A DNA stretch of 64,000 bases, taken from Planctomycetales bacterium. Lineage in GTDB: Bacteria > Planctomycetota > SZUA-567. Position numbers and translations under genes: made by a program. The stretch covers positions 1 to 64,000 of the forward strand of contig BNUQ01000006.1 in NCBI GenBank assembly GCA_025997475.1. Reading direction: 5' to 3'. Position 1 is the stretch's first letter. Every line of letters starts with the position of its first letter. Positions 60,504-64,000 of the stretch are shown here, piece after piece. The notes under the pieces are model-generated. The model worked only from the letters and a program-made list of their open reading frames with translations. It did no database searches and had not been told where the DNA came from.

Positions 60504-60762
60504 CGGTTTTCTCCTCCTGCCAATCGGCGAGTTCTCCGGCGTTTCCCGTGAGAATTTTTACCCGCGCTTCGGCTTGGTTGATGATTTGATACGCCTGCCG
60601 CAAATTCGCCGTCGCCTGCTCATAACATTTGAGCGCGTCCGCCAACGACAATTCCCCCTGCTCCAATTTCGCCGCCTGTCGCTCGATTTGCGCGACGAGT
60701 TCTTCAAACGACGGGGCGGCGGGCGCGGCGGGCGCGGCGGTGCTTTTAGCGGTTTTAGGCAT
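60496..60762 (-). CDS. xseB: Exodeoxyribonuclease VII small subunit
   Basis: 88 residues. SFEELVAQIERQAAKLEQGELSLADALKCYEQ is the typical XseB helix pair, with an N-terminal Ala-rich extension. It partners XseA (not in the window). Overlaps rpiB by 8 bases upstream and the GT87 start by 8 bases downstream, so three genes are translationally coupled. Confidence 0.93.
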   Translation of the reverse strand: MPKTAKSTAAPAAPAAPSFEELVAQIERQAAKLEQGELSLADALKCYEQATANLRQAYQIINQAEARVKILTGNAGELADWQEEKTDA

Positions 60763-61207
60763 TGGGTTTCTCTTCGATTTTGTCGATGCGCCGTTGGTGG
60801 CGCGGGTCGCGGGAAAACGGCGTGTCCAACCACGCGGACAAAATATCCTCGACGGGGTCGAGAGTTTTGGCGCGCGCCGGCAAAACCACGAGGTTGCTGT
60901 CGTTGTGTTCGCGGGCGAGAGCGGCGACTTCTTGGCTCCAACACAACGCGGCGCGAATCCCGCGCCGCCGGTTGGCGACGTAACTCATTCCCAAACCCGT
61001 GCCGCAAATTAACACGCCGCGCGCCGCGCGCCCGTCCGCCACCGCCGCGACGACTTTTTGCGCGAGGTCGGGATAATCGCACGACGTTTCGCTGTCCGTG
61101 CCGCAATTGACGACCGTCAAGCCGCGCGCCTCTAACAACGCGACCAATTTATTTTTCAGCGCGACGCCGGAATGGTCGTTGCCGATGGCGATGGTGTTGG
61201 CGCTCAT
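60755..61207 (-). CDS. rpiB: Ribose 5-phosphate isomerase B
   Basis: 150 residues behind AAAGGAAGC. IAIGNDHSGVALKNKL, the catalytic Cys loop CGTGLGMSYVANRRRGIRAALC and the REHNDSNLVVLPAR block define RpiB/LacAB. Interconverts ribose 5-phosphate and ribulose 5-phosphate. Confidence 0.95.
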   Translation of the reverse strand: MSANTIAIGNDHSGVALKNKLVALLEARGLTVVNCGTDSETSCDYPDLAQKVVAAVADGRAARGVLICGTGLGMSYVANRRRGIRAALCWSQEVAALAREHNDSNLVVLPARAKTLDPVEDILSAWLDTPFSRDPRHQRRIDKIEEKPNA

Positions 61208-61250
61208 TTTGCTTCCTTTCTTTTGGGGGGCTACGAATTTAATCTCTTCG

Positions 61251-62954
61251 TCAGTCCAACTTCTTCGCCACCGACAGCACTTCGCCGATGGTGGTTACGC
61301 CTTCAAAGACCTTGCGGATGCCGTCGTCGAGCAAGGTGTGCATTCCGTCCTGCACCGCCTGGCGGCGGATGTTGTCCGTGGTGTCCAAGTTAAACGTCAT
61401 CTCGCGAATCCGTGACGACATAATCATAATTTCATAAATCCCGCGCCGCCCTTTGAAGCCGATATTTTTGCAGTTGTCGCACCCTTGTCCGGCGTAGTAT
61501 TGGTTCATCGCAATCACTTCGTCTTTCACGCCGGCGCTTTTCAACAGCGGAACCTCCGGCGGAATCTCGTGTTTGCAGTCGGGACAAATCCGCCGAATCA
61601 GCCGTTGCGCCAGCACCGCCTGCACGGAACTCGCCACCAAAAACGGCGGCACGCCCATATCAATCAAACGGGTAATCGACGCCGGCGCGTCGTTGGTGTG
61701 CAACGTGCTGAACACCAAGTGTCCGGTCAGCGCCGCTTCAATCGCGATTTTCGCCGTTTCGCCGTCGCGGATTTCGCCGACTAAAATAATGTTCGGCGCC
61801 TGCCGCAACATCGCGCGAATGATTTTGTCGAACGTCATTCCCGCGCGCCGGTTGACCTGCGCCTGATTGATGCCGGTGATGTTGTATTCGACCGGGTCTT
61901 CCGCCGTAATCAACTTGCGGTCGGAGCGGTTTAACTCGTTCAGCGCCGCGTAGAGCGTCGTCGTTTTGCCGGAACCGGTCGGTCCCGTAACCAACATAAT
62001 TCCGTTGGGGCGTTTGATGAGCGAGTTGAAAATCGCGTAGTCGTCGTCGGCGAAACCGAGTTGTTGCACGCCGAACATCACGGACTCTTTGTCGAGAATT
62101 CGCATCACCATACTTTCGCCGTGCACCGCCGGCAAACTGTTGACGCGCAAATCAATCTGCCGCCCCAACACCGACAGTTTGATGCGTCCGTCCTGCGGTT
62201 TGCGTTTTTCCGCCATATTCATTTTCGCCATAATTTTCAGGCGCGCCAAAATCGCGCCCTGCAACCGTTTCGGCGGGCTGTCAACTTCGTAGCACTCGCC
62301 GTCGATGCGGTAGCGAATGCGCAGGCGGTCCGCCATCGGCTCGACGTGAATGTCGGACGCGCGACTGCGCACGGCTTCGCTGATAATCAACGTTACCAAG
62401 CGAATGACCGGCGCGTCGGAGGCGTCCATTTCGCCGTCTTCGGCAAGCAATTCTTCGTTTTTGAACTCAATGTTCGACTCGGTGAATTCGGTGATGGCGC
62501 TGTCGATGGCGCTGTCGGTCGCGCCGTAATGTTTGGCGAGCGCGTTGTCGATGTCGGTTTTGCTGGCGAGCACGCATTCGACTTTGCAGTCAATCAGGAA
62601 GCGCAGGTTGTCGAGCATTTCCAAGTCGAGCGGCTCGCTGACGGCAATCGTCAGCGTTTCGTCTTCGAGAAAAATCGGGACGAGATGATGCTCGCGCACG
62701 AAATCGACCGGCACCATATCGATGACGCCGGGGTCGATGTCGAGGTCTTCGAGGTCAACGATGTCCATTCCGAACTGGTCGGCGAGGGCGCGGACGAGGT
62801 CTTCGGGCTTGACGTAGCCGAGTTCGATAAGCACGTCGCCGAGGCGCTCGCGCCCCAACTCTTTTTGTTTCGTCATCGCCGTGCGCAAGTCGTCTTCGGT
62901 GATGAAGCCCATTTCGACCAAGATGTCGCCGATGCGTTTCGCGGTGCTTGCCAT
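61251..62954 (-). CDS. pilB: Type IV pilus extension ATPase PilB (GspE family)
   Basis: 567 residues behind AAAGGGACAAGAGC. Two MshEN-type N-terminal segments (RIGDILVEMGFITEDDLRTA, RLGDVLIELGYVKPEDLVRA), DIHVEPMADRLRIRYRIDGE, Walker A GPTGSGKTT, the Asp and His boxes (LVGEIRDGETAKIAIEAAL, GHLVFSTLHTNDA) and a C4 zinc site (CPDCKHE ... CDNC). Powers pilus assembly on PilC. Confidence 0.97.
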   Translation of the reverse strand: MASTAKRIGDILVEMGFITEDDLRTAMTKQKELGRERLGDVLIELGYVKPEDLVRALADQFGMDIVDLEDLDIDPGVIDMVPVDFVREHHLVPIFLEDETLTIAVSEPLDLEMLDNLRFLIDCKVECVLASKTDIDNALAKHYGATDSAIDSAITEFTESNIEFKNEELLAEDGEMDASDAPVIRLVTLIISEAVRSRASDIHVEPMADRLRIRYRIDGECYEVDSPPKRLQGAILARLKIMAKMNMAEKRKPQDGRIKLSVLGRQIDLRVNSLPAVHGESMVMRILDKESVMFGVQQLGFADDDYAIFNSLIKRPNGIMLVTGPTGSGKTTTLYAALNELNRSDRKLITAEDPVEYNITGINQAQVNRRAGMTFDKIIRAMLRQAPNIILVGEIRDGETAKIAIEAALTGHLVFSTLHTNDAPASITRLIDMGVPPFLVASSVQAVLAQRLIRRICPDCKHEIPPEVPLLKSAGVKDEVIAMNQYYAGQGCDNCKNIGFKGRRGIYEIMIMSSRIREMTFNLDTTDNIRRQAVQDGMHTLLDDGIRKVFEGVTTIGEVLSVAKKLD

Positions 62955-62995
62955 TGCTCTTGTCCCTTTGTCATGACCAAAAACGATAAAGCGGT

Positions 62996-63310
62996 TTATG
63001 AAACTTCGACGCCGTTTTTTTGAATTTCGTGCAACAAGCCGCCGTAATCTTCTTCCGGCACGACGACGTGCGGCTCAATGCGCCAGTCGATTTTTTCCCG
63101 CAATCGCCAAATCGGCGGAATGACTTGAAAAAAATCGCCGACCCAGTGACGCACGACAAACGCCACGTCAATATCGCTGTCGGCGTGCGGACTGCCTTTG
63201 GCGAAAGAGCCGAAAAGATACGTTTTTTCAATCGGCATCGGGAAGCCGCTGTTTTTTACCAGCGTCGCATATGCTTTCACTTTATTGATAATATCTTCTC
63301 TTTTATCCAT
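62996..63310 (-). CDS. MNT-type nucleotidyltransferase domain protein
   Basis: 104 residues from ATG 63310. YLFGSFAKGSPHADSDIDVAFV carries the nucleotidyltransferase GS...DxD pattern. The rest fits minimal MNT proteins, often paired with a HEPN protein as toxin-antitoxin modules; no HEPN gene is seen next to it. Its upstream side is occupied by a palindromic repeat. Confidence 0.85.
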   Translation of the reverse strand: MDKREDIINKVKAYATLVKNSGFPMPIEKTYLFGSFAKGSPHADSDIDVAFVVRHWVGDFFQVIPPIWRLREKIDWRIEPHVVVPEEDYGGLLHEIQKNGVEVS

Positions 63311-63355
63311 TCGCGTTTGACAACCTCCGCCAGTCGCCCTGCAAGGGCGACATAC

Positions 63356-63570
63356 ATTAGCCCAGGGTAAGGCACACGTTCTACCGTGCCGCAACCCTGG
63401 GCAAAAGGTCGCGAAGCGACTATCCGACAGTCCCGCCGTTAGGCGGCGTCTCGACGCGAAGCGTCGATTTAGCGCGGCAAAGAACGCCGCGACGCTGTCG
63501 GATTTATTTATCAATCAACCGCTACCCAGGGTTGCGGCGCGAAGAGCGTTCGCCTTACCCTGGGCTAACA
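63356..63570. repeat. MITE-like element with long terminal inverted repeats
   Basis: TTAGCCCAGGGTAAGGC (63357) and its inverse near 63552-63568, each followed by an inner CCGCAACCCTGGG copy, give about 47-bp imperfect arms. Within are TCCGACAG/CTGTCGGA (63424 and 63495) and several small hairpins (GACGCGAAGCGTC). No gene. The region 63311-63355 and 63571-63654 shows nothing else. Confidence 0.82.
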
Positions 63571-63654
63571 TATTTTGCGCTTTCAGCGCGATTAGCGGAT
63601 TAATGACAAATAAGAACACCATAAAGTTCGTTAAATTAAACGACAATAGAAATT

Positions 63655-64000
63655 TTACGCTCGCGCCAGTTTTTCGCCCCATTCCCGCGCCTGCGCCAAT
63701 TTCGCCGTTTGTTTTTCGATGTCGGCGGTGTCGCGGGTGCCGGCGACGACGATGGTGTCAACCACGTCGAAGCCGACAAATTTCAACATCGCCGCGGTGT
63801 TCGCCAAATACGGCTTGAATTTTTCGGCGTCGGGATTGCCCTGCGTTACACCGAGAAGCAACTTCTTTTCGCCGCGCAACAAATTGGTGAAATCCGGGCG
63901 CAAAAAAGCGTAGAGCCGGTCAACCAACAATTTCGTCTGCGCGGTCATCTGCCACATATACAGCGGAAACGCCAACATCAGCGCCGACGCCGCCTGAATT
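63655..64000 (-). CDS. NADPH-dependent FMN reductase/flavodoxin-like protein (partial, N-terminus outside window)
   Basis: 115 codons to the window edge; the frame stays open upstream of the Met at 63978. ALMLAFPLYMWQMTAQTKLLVDRLYAFL matches the FMN-contacting loop and helix of flavodoxin-fold oxidoreductases (usual SPVYxWxMSAQxKxFxDR). The C-terminus GFDVVDTIVVAGTRDTADIE is typical. Likely a quinone or nitro-compound reductase, or an iron-sulphur flavoprotein. Confidence 0.85.
   Translation of the reverse strand, partial: IQAASALMLAFPLYMWQMTAQTKLLVDRLYAFLRPDFTNLLRGEKKLLLGVTQGNPDAEKFKPYLANTAAMLKFVGFDVVDTIVVAGTRDTADIEKQTAKLAQAREWGEKLARA

Noticed and set aside
62061..63023. 320-codon plus-strand frame
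   Set aside because: Antisense shadow of pilB; Phe/Val/Asp-rich text without motifs or ribosome site.
1..64000. CRISPR array
   Set aside because: No set of identical 23-40-bp repeats with regular unique spacers. The heptamer arrays have the wrong unit size and no spacers.

Overview
The window is a bacterial chromosome segment of fairly high GC with Gram-negative features: type IV pilus genes, an HflK-like SPFH protein, signal peptidase II, and AccB/AccC. Archaemetzincin, DUF4416, an N-terminally extended HflK-like protein and a UbiA/EboC-like enzyme together suggest a PVC-type lineage (Verrucomicrobiota, Kiritimatiellota or Lentisphaerota). This placement is inference; there is no rRNA to test it.

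Chromosomal left arm (1-7156): a partial archaemetzincin, tRNA-His with a strong terminator, a palindromic MITE-like element, argG, a metal-efflux type permease fused to an HMA domain, a six-hairpin glycosidase-like protein, a YkuD-like protein without its catalytic residues, a DUF4416 gene and tRNA-Lys(CTT).

Integrated element (7157-34602): about 27 kb held between tRNA-Lys and tRNA-Arg(CCT). Each tRNA 3' end is followed, at identical spacing, by the same 11-bp motif, paired 9-bp repeats and a tyrosine integrase pointing inward, so the two ends mirror each other. Both integrases are frameshifted. The left one is cut by an IS5/IS427-type insertion sequence that now abuts the tail of a TrbL-like gene. 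Inside is an RP4 (IncP)-type transfer core (TraG, TraF, MOBP relaxase, eroded TraJ-K-L-M), topoisomerase III, a nuclease-methyltransferase fusion, and a split DarB-like antirestriction megaprotein. Mating-pair genes are missing, so this looks like a decaying integrative conjugative element.

Chromosomal right arm (34603-64000): hslU, pirin, a ferredoxin-type aldo/keto reductase, parB, pilC, a flippase-like protein, accB, hicBA, accC, an IS remnant, thrS, bioB, tRNA-Phe and lspA. Then comes a compact AT-rich block (about 49.74-51.4 kb) flanked by two copies of the 5' half of lspA. It holds a rod-shaped candidate ncRNA with its own terminator, followed by three small genes: a charged peptide, a five-segment membrane protein with an internal repeat, and a GIY-YIG-like protein. 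This block is the best candidate for an undescribed system. After it follow an HflK-like gene, DUF2059, FKBP, clpP, a UbiA-like gene, argB, a GT87 gene interrupted by a 16-base poly-G tract, xseB, rpiB, pilB, a nucleotidyltransferase and a partial FMN reductase.

Across the chromosomal parts, but not inside the integrated element, intergenic gaps are filled with degenerate 7-bp tandem repeats arranged as inverted arms. In four places these surround a shared core of about 55 bp. The repeats often supply the stop codons of neighbouring genes.
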